Assembly (NCBI RefSeq): GCF_963555915.1
Contig: NZ_CAUVXL010000083.1
Location: 1-20,898, forward strand
Source of the DNA: Protofrankia sp963555915
GTDB taxonomy: Bacteria; Actinomycetota; Actinomycetes; Frankiales; Frankiaceae
Length of the DNA: 20,898 nucleotides
Reading direction: 5' to 3'
Position 1 is the first letter of the stretch, and every line of letters starts with the position of its first letter. The position numbers were made by a program, and so were the translations under genes. Below, in pieces: positions 15,938 through 20,898 of the stretch. The notes beneath the pieces are model-generated. The model was not told the DNA's origin. It did not search any database and saw nothing but the letters and a program-made list of their open reading frames with translations.

Positions 15938-16052
15938 CGGGCTGGCCGTGTTGGTATTGGGCGGCGGCGTTGTGGGGGAGGACCACGGTCCCGCCGGTGC
16001 CGTGGTAGACGGCGTACACGGTGAGCCCGGAGCAGTCGAAGCCGACGACGCC
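15930..16052 (-). pseudogene. Fragment of an NlpC/P60 (C40) cell-wall peptidase
   Basis: In the minus frame that stops at 15804, a run of about 41 residues matches the catalytic-Cys region of NlpC/P60 peptidases: GFDCSGLTVYAVYHG (Cys nucleophile in DCSGL), then VVLPHNAAAQYQHGQPV. The downstream catalytic His region is missing because the DNA passes into the GntR remnant in a different frame. Upstream is a GPTA repeat rather than the normal N-terminal half. Such peptidases commonly accompany actinobacterial conjugative elements, so this could be element debris; that origin is inference. Confidence 0.6.
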
Positions 16053-16054
16053 GC

Positions 16055-16090
16055 TGGGGCCGGCGGTGGGGCCGGCGGTGGGGCCGGCTG
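16055..16090. repeat. 12-base tandem repeat (TGGGGCCGGCGG) x3
   Basis: Three consecutive 12-base units, the third with one mismatch, are followed by a partial fourth. On the minus strand they encode Gly-Pro-Thr-Ala repeats just before the NlpC/P60 fragment; on the plus strand they encode Ala-Val-Gly-Pro before the kinase fragment. Probably slippage expansion of a Gly/Pro linker. Confidence 0.9.
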
Positions 16091-16119
16091 TGGGGCCCAC
16101 CTCGTTCACTGGACCGAGT

Positions 16120-16611
16120 GGCACCCCGCACTGGCGTGCGCCTGAGCAGCGCCGCGGGGTACGCCCCGACGCCCTCTCCGACCTGTACGCGGTCGGGGTA
16201 CTGCTCTACTGGCTCCTGTCGGGGACGCTGCCGTTTCAGGCAGAGCTGGGGCCACAGTTCACCGACGAGGGGGTCAGCAAGCTCCACGTCCAAGGCCGAC
16301 GACCCCGCCGCCTCGATCACCACGTGCCAGGTGTCCCGGCGACCCTCGCGGCGTTCGTCGACCAGTTGCTCGACCCACGGCCGGCCCGCCGGATGCCCAC
16401 CGTGGCGGTCGGCTACGTCGCCGCCGCCGCCCGCCGCAAGCTCGGCCATATCTACACCGAGGTCGAGCAGTCCGTCCGGAACCGCCTCACCGAGGTCGTA
16501 GTCACCACCGTCCGGGCCGGCGGCGTCCCCCCGCCACCCCCTACCGTCATCCCACCAGCAGTGGGAAATGAGGCCTGGATGGAGGACTTGGAGGAACCCA
16601 CGGTCCGGTAA
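16120..16611 (+). pseudogene. C-lobe fragment of a Ser/Thr protein kinase
   Basis: The 163 residues to the TAA at 16609-16611 start exactly at the end of a kinase activation segment: GTPHWRAPEQ (APE motif), then SDLYAVGVLLYWLLSGTLPF (subdomain IX, conserved Asp), then LLDPRPARRMPT (subdomain XI Arg), then a tail with PPPPPTVIPP and an acidic end. The N-lobe, the ATP lysine, the HRD catalytic loop and DFG are all absent, since the sequence upstream is the repeat and the antisense NlpC/P60 fragment. It cannot be an active kinase. It is open upstream to a GTG at 16021, so a short chimeric protein might still be made. Confidence 0.65.
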
Positions 16612-16619
16612 AGCAGTAT

Positions 16620-16682
16620 GAAGAGATGGGCTGGCCGGGTATCGAGGTGGCCTGGACGGTGCGCCGCGACCGGTATGGAGAA
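16620..16682 (+). pseudogene. Short remnant of a GNAT acetyltransferase gene
   Basis: About 21 codons read EEMGWPGIEVAWTVRRDRYGE, closely matching GWPGIEVAVSIRRDRWRE of the GNAT encoded at 20126-20686 and GWPGIELVWFIGRSWWGR of the one at 18926-19450. The sequence before and after does not continue the similarity in any frame I tried, so this is a sliver of a third paralogue left after deletion. It starts just after the kinase-fragment stop. Confidence 0.65.
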
Positions 16683-16749
16683 AGTCGGCCTGACCCTGGA
16701 CGGCGAATGGTCGCTACACGGCAGACCAGCGTCTGACCCACCAACAGCA

Positions 16750-16781
16750 GATGCCCCCGACCGGATTCCGGCGGGGGCATC
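16750..16781 (-). terminator. Strong hairpin downstream of the DUF397 gene
   Basis: A perfect 10-bp stem (GATGCCCCCG at 16750-16759, CGGGGGCATC at 16772-16781) encloses CCGG-ATT-CCGG, which extends the pairing. It begins about 20 bases beyond the stop of the DUF397 gene and would act as its terminator, although no long U tract follows. Confidence 0.65.
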
Positions 16782-16801
16782 GTCACGTCCGGGCCGGTGG
16801 G

Positions 16802-17038
16802 TCAGAAGCGCATTTCGCCGTTCTCGACGCCGTCGACGAACGCGGCCCATTCGGCGCGGGAGAACGACAGCACGGGTCCGTCCGGGCTCTTGGAGTCGCG
16901 GACGACAACCCCGCCGTCGTGCGCTGCTGCTTCGACGCACATGCCACCGGCGCCGTTGGAGAAGCTGGACGTCGTCCAGGTGACGGCGTCGGGCTCGAAG
17001 TTGGTGAGGTCCGGCTTGCGGGTGCGGTTCTCGGACAT
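16802..17038 (-). CDS. DUF397 domain protein
   Basis: A 78-residue protein with the hallmark pattern of DUF397: VTWTTSSFSNGAGGMCVEAA, then GGVVVRDSKSPDGPVLSFSRAEWAAFVDGVENGEM. These small actinobacterial proteins are usually encoded beside XRE-family helix-turn-helix regulators and, for WhiJ/BldB-like pairs in Streptomyces, influence development and antibiotic production; some pairs behave like toxin-antitoxin systems. ATG 17038 is chosen for the AAGGA a few bases upstream; the open frame upstream to 17068 has no such site. An HTH regulator lies 600 bases away on the opposite strand (17640), not directly adjacent, so the functional link is likely but not certain. Confidence 0.88.
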   Translation of the reverse strand: MSENRTRKPDLTNFEPDAVTWTTSSFSNGAGGMCVEAAAHDGGVVVRDSKSPDGPVLSFSRAEWAAFVDGVENGEMRF

Positions 17039-17140
17039 GTTGATCCTTTCGGTTGGGTGTTGGTGCACGCGCCGGCCCTACTCCGCGCCTCTTCTGACGA
17101 GGGACGAGGCGGGCACGCTGGACCGGCGCGCGTTCGTGGC

Positions 17141-17182
17141 GGGGCTGTCCGGACGGGCGACGCGGGCTGTCCGGACAGCCCC
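17141..17182. terminator. Long hairpin with nested palindrome (probable terminator)
   Basis: GGGGCTGTCCGGAC (17141-17154) pairs perfectly with GTCCGGACAGCCCC (17169-17182) over 14 bp with a 14-base loop. The right arm lies in an 18-base perfect palindrome (17164-17181). The hairpin starts 5 bases past the stop of the small minus-strand gene at 17187, so it probably ends that transcript. No T tract is present. Confidence 0.6.
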
Positions 17183-17186
17183 GGTC

Positions 17187-17477
17187 TCAGGTGCCGCGGC
17201 GCGGGTCCACGTGGGAGAAGAAGGCGGGCACGACCCGGTAGTCGTCCAGCTGGTGATACCGGGCGTGCGCGTCGGCGTCGGCGACCGTCGGGAAGATCAG
17301 CAACGCCCGGTCCGGCTGTCCGTCGGCGTCCAAGGCGACGACGACATACGGGGTGGCCTGGTTGAGGAGCGGGAACCGTGGTTTCTCGCGGGGTAAGGCG
17401 TCGCGTTCCATACAGGCCGACGCGACCGATCTACGGGTGTGCGTCTTCGGCTCCGGCTGTCCCACGACATCCCCCAT
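17187..17477 (-). CDS. Small protein of unknown function
   Basis: A 96-residue product from ATG 17477, or 74 residues from ATG 17411; neither start has a clear ribosome binding site. The C-terminal part looks like a real compact domain: NQATPYVVVALDADGQPDRALLIFPTVADADAHARYHQLDDYRVVPAFFSHVDPR, with beta-rich, alternating hydrophobic segments. I do not recognise a family. It is transcribed away from the HTH regulator at 17640, with the GTAAC repeat cluster between them, and in the same direction as the DUF397 gene downstream. This places it in the same regulatory island. The N-terminal 22 residues are the least certain part. Confidence 0.55.
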   Translation of the reverse strand: MGDVVGQPEPKTHTRRSVASACMERDALPREKPRFPLLNQATPYVVVALDADGQPDRALLIFPTVADADAHARYHQLDDYRVVPAFFSHVDPRRGT

Positions 17478-17545
17478 TTTGCGTGTCGTCTGCGTGGCCG
17501 GCCGGTTATCGTGCCGACACGAGTACGACACAACGTGCGGGCGGG

Positions 17546-17597
17546 GTAACAGCAGACCGTAACTGGCGGCCGTACGTAACCAGTTACGGGTAACTGG
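17546..17597. promoter_or_regulatory. Cluster of GTAAC/GTAACTGG repeats: probable operator of the HTH regulator
   Basis: GTAAC occurs at 17546, 17559, 17576 and 17590. Those at 17559 and 17590 extend to GTAACTGG, and a reverse copy CCAGTTAC lies at 17580-17587. CCAGTTAC-GG-GTAACTGG (17580-17597) is a perfect 8-bp inverted repeat, and GTAAC-CA-GTTAC (17576-17587) is a second, overlapping one. The cluster sits between the divergent small gene and the HTH gene, ending 43 bases before the HTH start, a typical place for autoregulation. Confidence 0.65.
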
Positions 17598-17639
17598 CTA
17601 CGCCCCGGTTGCCCGCGCTGTGAATGCCGGGAGGCAGCG

Positions 17640-18929
17640 ATGGGCGACGGCGAAGCCAGGCGCGAGCTGGCCACCCGGATTCGGGCTTTACGGCATGCCG
17701 CCGGGTACAGCCAAGAGCGTCTTGCTTCCCAGCTTGGCTTCCAACGTGCCTACCTCTCCCAGGCCGAGTCCGGCCGGGACGTGCCGTCCGAGAACCTGAC
17801 AGACGCGCTGGACGTGGCCTTGGACGCGGGCGGGGAACTGCGTACCCTGCGCGAACGGGCATGGCAGGAGCGGCGGACGCGGCGCCACCATTCGCCCGAC
17901 CCGTGGCGGGAACGAGGGGAGGCACCGACGGACCGGCGGCAGGTACTGGAGGCAGGTGCGCTCATTGCGGCAGCCGACGTCGCTGCCGACGTGTTCCACC
18001 GCATTGCCGCGGCGGAACCGGACCGGCTCACCCTCGATGAGCTCGAAGCCGACCTGGACGAGGTCGCGGCCACCTACGCGACCGTCCCGCATGCCGTTGC
18101 CGCACCACTGATCATCGGTGGTTGGCGGCAGGTCGAAGCCGCACTCGACGGGCGCACGTCCGCATCCGCCCACGTCCGGCTCACGCTGCTGGGTGGGCAG
18201 TTCGCCTACTACCTCGGCCGGTTGGCGTTCAACACCGGGGACATGCGGTCCGCCCGCCGGTTCGCCACCCTGGCCGAGCATCACGCCGGCGAGGCAGGCG
18301 AACCGGTGCTGTGCGCATCGATCGCGGCGCTTCGGTCCGGCATCGATTACTGGACCGGCCGATACCGCTCCGCTGTCGATCATCTCCGTGCATGCGAACA
18401 CGGTTCCCATCCCTACATCGCGGCGCGGATGAGCGCCTACGAGGCACGGGCATGGGCGATGCTCGGTGAGCGTCAAGCCGCGCTGGACGCGTTGGACCGG
18501 ATGGACGCGACGGCCGGACCGTTTCGGCCACTGCCGGGGGATACCCCGGTCGGAGAGGCCGCGGTCGCCATGTTCCGCTCGGGCATCTCGGCACAACTGG
18601 GGGACGCCACAGAAGTGAGCCGGTGGGCGCCCCTGGCCGTCGCCAGTTACTCGAAGGTTGGTCCGGACTACTCGGCCGAAGAGGAGATGCACGCCCGTCT
18701 GACTCTTGCGATGGGACATCTTCTCGGCGGGCACCCTGACGTGGATGGTGCGGTGGCCGAGGGCATGACAGTGCTGGGTGTGTTGGAGCGGTCGCCTACC
18801 CACACGGTGGCGGCGAAGATGGGCAGGGTGATCGGGACATTCACCTCCGCCCAGCGGGACACCCCGCTCGTCCGTCAGTTCCTTGAGGCTGCCCACGTCC
18901 AGGCGCTGCCCGCCGGTGCCGGCGCATGA
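17640..18929 (+). CDS. XRE-family HTH regulator with C-terminal helical-repeat (TPR-like) domain
   Basis: A 429-residue protein. Residues about 10-65 form a Cro/C1-type helix-turn-helix (LATRIRALRHAAGYSQERLASQLGFQRAYLSQAESGRDVPS). A linker with DRRQVLEAGALIAAADV follows, then an all-helical region to the end with TPR-like periodicity (GQFAYYLGRLAFNTGDMRSARRFATLAEHH; ALRSGIDYWTGRYRSAVDHL; YEARAWAMLGERQAALDALDRM). This architecture is frequent in actinomycetes, where the repeat domain is thought to sense a peptide, protein or small molecule. ATG 17640 has GGGAGG just upstream. Its TGA overlaps the ATG of the GNAT gene (ATGA, 18926-18929), so the two are translationally coupled. GTAAC repeats just upstream suggest autoregulation. 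Confidence 0.88.
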   Translation: MGDGEARRELATRIRALRHAAGYSQERLASQLGFQRAYLSQAESGRDVPSENLTDALDVALDAGGELRTLRERAWQERRTRRHHSPDPWRERGEAPTDRRQVLEAGALIAAADVAADVFHRIAAAEPDRLTLDELEADLDEVAATYATVPHAVAAPLIIGGWRQVEAALDGRTSASAHVRLTLLGGQFAYYLGRLAFNTGDMRSARRFATLAEHHAGEAGEPVLCASIAALRSGIDYWTGRYRSAVDHLRACEHGSHPYIAARMSAYEARAWAMLGERQAALDALDRMDATAGPFRPLPGDTPVGEAAVAMFRSGISAQLGDATEVSRWAPLAVASYSKVGPDYSAEEEMHARLTLAMGHLLGGHPDVDGAVAEGMTVLGVLERSPTHTVAAKMGRVIGTFTSAQRDTPLVRQFLEAAHVQALPAGAGA

Positions 18930-19450
18930 GCATCCCGACCCTGACGACGGACCGGTTGATTCTTCGGCCGATCCGTCGTGATGATCTCGATGCCTCCGCG
19001 GCCATCTGGTCTGATCCCGAGTTCGGCCGGTACATCGGCACCTACGACCGGCACGGCATGTGGCACAACCTCGCGGCCAACATCGGCGTGTGGGAGTTGG
19101 AAGGCGTCGGCCCCTGGTCGGTGGTCGAGCGAGGCACGGGCGTGCTGGTGGGCCGGGCGGGGCTGTGGAATGAGCCGGGATGGCCCGGGATCGAGCTGGT
19201 GTGGTTCATCGGCCGGTCCTGGTGGGGACGCGGCTATGCACCTGAGGCAGCCCTCACGGCCGGAACATGGGCGTTTGCGAACCATGATGTGGACCGGCTT
19301 GTCACAGTCCCCAACCGTGACAACCTGAAGTCGGTTCGGGTCGCCGAGAAGCTCGGCATGACGCTCGATCACTACGAGGTGCTGCACGGCGACGACAGCG
19401 CCGTTTACACGATCAGTCGGGAAACCTGGGAGGCACGCACCGGAGGGTGA
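18926..19450 (+). CDS. GNAT-family N-acetyltransferase (RimJ/RimL-like), first copy
   Basis: A 174-residue acetyl-CoA-dependent N-acetyltransferase. TTDRLILRPIRRDDLDASAAIW at the N-terminus and VVERGTGVLVGRAGLWNEPGWPGIELVWFIGRSWWGRGYAPEAALTAGTWAF (strand 4 and the acetyl-CoA pyrophosphate-binding motif GRGYAPEA), then VTVPNRDNLKSVRVAEKLGM (motif B), are standard for RimJ/RimL relatives. The ATG overlaps the regulator's stop. Substrate may be a protein N-terminus, an amino-group antibiotic or a metabolite; nothing in the sequence decides. Coupling to an HTH partner recalls GNAT toxins, but those known are normally paired with ribbon-helix-helix antitoxins. Confidence 0.88.
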   Translation: MSIPTLTTDRLILRPIRRDDLDASAAIWSDPEFGRYIGTYDRHGMWHNLAANIGVWELEGVGPWSVVERGTGVLVGRAGLWNEPGWPGIELVWFIGRSWWGRGYAPEAALTAGTWAFANHDVDRLVTVPNRDNLKSVRVAEKLGMTLDHYEVLHGDDSAVYTISRETWEARTGG

Positions 19451-20129
19451 GCCCTGCCGACGGCGTCGGCCTGGCCGTGCTCGCCGGGCAGTACGCCGAG
19501 CAGATGCAGGACGCGGTGTTGCTCGCATCCGTCGCCGGAATGCATTCGGGGATCGCGTACTACCGGAGGCGGTATGACGTTGCTGTGGCCGTCTTCGAGG
19601 AGTACCCGCCAGATCCCCCTTACCTGCAAGCGCGGAACGCGGCCTATCGTGCCCGCGCCTATGGCCGTAGCGGCAATGCGCCGGCGGCGCGGGCCGAACT
19701 GGCGTTGATGCACCGCTGCTGACCGACTACCCACCCCAACCGGGAGACCTGCCACTCGGGGAGGCGGCGGCGGGCATGTTCACGGCAAGCACGCTCGGGT
19801 CCATCGGGGAAGGCGTCGAAGCCGAACCGTGGGCCAGGCGCTCCGTCGCGGCGCATGAAGCTGTCGGGCCGCGGGCGAACCGGGAGGAGTGGGGGCACGC
19901 CCTGCTGACGCTCGCAACATCCCTGATCTATCGGGAGCGGCCGGAACCGGAGGAAGCCGCCCGGATCGGCGTCCAGGTCCTGGAGGTCGTGGACGGCTAC
20001 CCCACCCGCACCGTCAGCCAGCGGACCGGGGAGATGCTGGGCATGCTTGCCAAGTATCGGGCTTTACCCGCGGTGGTCGACTTTCGCGAGCGGCTCGCGG
20101 CCGCGTCCCGTCCGGCGTTGACCACATGA
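19447..20129 (+). pseudogene. Degenerate second copy of the HTH/helical-repeat regulator (no HTH, frameshift)
   Basis: The region is similar only to the C-terminal half of the regulator at 17640-18929. In the GTG 19447 frame, VGLAVLAGQYAEQ then LLASVAGMHSGIAYYRRRYDVAVAVFEEYPPDPPYLQARNAAYRARAYGRSGNAPAARAEL follow the paralogue's LLGGQFAYYLG and CASIAALRSGIDYWTGRYRSAVDHL...YEARAWAMLGERQAALDAL, with about 30 residues deleted between the first two blocks. That frame stops at 19720-19722. The similarity resumes one frame over with LTDYPPQPGDLPLGEAAAGMF (paralogue: FRPLPGDTPVGEAAVAMF) and continues to TGA 20127-20129. So it lacks the DNA-binding domain, has an internal deletion and a single-base-type frameshift near 19712-19720. 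Its start overlaps the first GNAT's stop and its end overlaps the second GNAT's ATG, so it may still be translated as two pieces. Confidence 0.75.
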
Positions 20130-20686
20130 GCGGCCGGTTCGGCGAGCCCACATCCATCGTCGTACCCACTGTGATCACGGACCGGTTGGTCCTGCGGTGC
20201 TGGCGGCCGGGCGACATCGGCCCGTACGCGGCGATGAACGCCGACGAGGAGACCATGCGCTTTCTCAACGGCACGTTCGGCCGGGAGGGCACGGAACGCC
20301 TGATCACCCATCTGATCGGCATGTGGGCGCTACGGGGCCACGGCATGTGGGCGATCGAGGACAAGACCACCGGCGAGTTCCTCGGCCGTGCCGGCACCTA
20401 CTACGCCGACGGCTGGCCCGGGATCGAGGTCGCCGTGTCCATCCGCCGGGACCGCTGGCGGGAAGGACTCGGCACCGAAGCGATCCGGGCCGCGCTCACG
20501 TTCGGGTTCACCATGCTCGGCGTGGACGAACTCGTCACCGTCACCGACCAGGGCAACGCCGGCATGAACGGGATCGCCCGGAAGCTGGGAATGGTCTTCC
20601 AGGCGGTCGCCACGGTCGGCCCGTGGAAGGACAACAACGTGTACGCCATCAGCCGGTCCGCGTGGGAGATGTGTACCGGCAGCTGA
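20126..20686 (+). CDS. GNAT-family N-acetyltransferase (RimJ/RimL-like), second copy
   Basis: A 186-residue acetyltransferase paralogous to the one at 18926-19450. Shared blocks are ITDRLVLRCWRPGDIGPYAAM, FLGRAGTYYADGWPGIEVAVSIRRDRWREGLGTEAIRAALTFGF (acetyl-CoA-binding motif as REGLGTEA), VTVTDQGNAGMNGIARKLGM, and the C-terminal VYAISRSAWEMCTGS (first copy: VYTISRETWEARTGG). The reading frame is intact, unlike the regulator before it. The ATG overlaps that gene's TGA (ATGA, 20126-20129), repeating the organisation of the first module. It is probably produced by read-through from the upstream promoter at about 17600. Substrate is unknown. Confidence 0.88.
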   Translation: MSGRFGEPTSIVVPTVITDRLVLRCWRPGDIGPYAAMNADEETMRFLNGTFGREGTERLITHLIGMWALRGHGMWAIEDKTTGEFLGRAGTYYADGWPGIEVAVSIRRDRWREGLGTEAIRAALTFGFTMLGVDELVTVTDQGNAGMNGIARKLGMVFQAVATVGPWKDNNVYAISRSAWEMCTGS

Positions 20687-20708
20687 CCTCCTATGACCAG
20701 GAGCGTGA

Positions 20709-20873
20709 GCCGGCCGCGCGCAGACCCTGCCGCCCAGTGCCACAGCCAGTTCGCCGAGGCACATCCAGACGGCCTTCCGCCAGCTTCGGAGCAACGTCGT
20801 CGCAGCATGCCAGTTCCCTGATGAGCTTGTCGACGCTGAGGGACGTACGATCCACAAGCCCAAGACCTGGTGA
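20709..20873 (+). pseudogene. Possible 3' remnant of an unrecognised gene
   Basis: One frame is open from after a TGA at 20706-20708 to a TGA at 20871-20873 and ends in a protein-like tail (HIQTAFRQLRSNVVAACQFPDELVDAEGRTIHKPKTW). It has no ATG or GTG start. It ends 11 bases before the next gene's ATG. I do not recognise it; it could be a gene tail left by rearrangement or simply chance. Confidence 0.25.
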
Positions 20874-20884
20874 AGGGGGCAGAC

Positions 20885-20898
20885 ATGCAGAGACCCCG
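20885..20898 (+). CDS. Start of a gene running out of the window
   Basis: An ATG at 20885 is preceded at good spacing by the purine-rich ribosome binding site GAAGGGGG (20872-20879). Only four codons plus two bases (ATG CAG AGA CCC CG) are visible, so nothing can be said of its product. Confidence 0.45.

Noticed and set aside
15804..16124. Single open frame that could be called a GPTA-repeat NlpC/P60 protein
   Set aside because: Only about 41 residues match the domain, the catalytic His part is missing, and the rest is out-of-frame GntR remnant and repeat, so I list it as a fragment rather than a gene.
17085..17190. Plus-strand stretch reading TLDRRAFVAGLS, reminiscent of the DRRQVLEAGALIAA linker of the HTH regulator
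   Set aside because: The similarity is very short, no HTH or helical repeats are nearby in frame, and the region is better explained as the spacer with the 17141-17182 hairpin.
17688..18896. Minus-strand open frame of 402 codons
   Set aside because: Antisense to the HTH/helical-repeat regulator, whose plus-strand frame has a good ribosome binding site and HTH motif.
1..20898. tRNA/rRNA genes, CRISPR arrays, IS elements with terminal inverted repeats
   Set aside because: I scanned for T-loop-like sequences, regularly spaced repeats and transposase motifs and saw none. This was by eye; a tRNAscan, CRISPR or IS search would be decisive.

Overview
The window comes from a high-GC actinomycete, most likely of the Frankia/Pseudonocardia type. 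I infer this from the strong G/C bias at third codon positions, the many GTG starts, the ATGA/GTGA stop-start overlaps, several CaiB/FadE-type genes together, a DUF397 protein, and helix-turn-helix regulators with a helical-repeat tail. Genus is not settled by sequence alone. There is one 420-base run of N (4936-5355).

Left edge (1-1536): the tail of an unrecognised gene, a clean intrinsic terminator, about 600 bases without a convincing gene, and a 5'-truncated remnant of an AAA-ATPase/PD-(D/E)XK nuclease-type protein.

Catabolic block (1537-15683), in three transcription units. Leftward unit A: acyl-CoA synthetase, acyl-CoA dehydrogenase (holding the N gap) and a double-domain CaiB/BaiF CoA-transferase. 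Rightward unit B, divergent from A across a 110-base promoter region: small acyl-CoA dehydrogenase, PPOX-fold flavin/F420 protein, TetR regulator, second large acyl-CoA dehydrogenase, crotonase-fold protein. Leftward unit C: thiolase-like protein type 1, aldehyde dehydrogenase, cytochrome P450. Together they read as a route for a bulky or branched carboxylic acid (terpenoid- or steroid-like is a guess): P450 and aldehyde dehydrogenase would make an acid, the ligase or CoA-transferase a thioester, the dehydrogenase subunits an enoyl-CoA, and the crotonase and thiolase-like proteins would act next. The crotonase, the thiolase-like protein and the first CaiB half each lack canonical catalytic residues, so the chemistry may be unusual. 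No MaoC hydratase or 3-hydroxyacyl-CoA dehydrogenase is visible here.

Gene debris (15779-16682): a 3' remnant of a GntR/FCD regulator, a piece of an NlpC/P60 peptidase with a 12-base tandem repeat, the C-lobe of a Ser/Thr protein kinase and a sliver of a GNAT acetyltransferase lie side by side. This looks like a recombination scar at the border of the catabolic block.

Regulatory/acetyltransferase island (16802-20686): a DUF397 protein, a small unknown protein, a cluster of GTAAC/GTAACTGG inverted repeats, then two consecutive modules of [HTH/helical-repeat regulator + RimJ/RimL-like GNAT] joined by 4-base stop/start overlaps. The second regulator is degenerate (no HTH, internal deletion, frameshift) but its GNAT is intact. 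The duplicated module with its operator cluster and the extra GNAT sliver is the best candidate for a poorly described system here. The right edge holds a possible gene tail and the first codons of a new gene.
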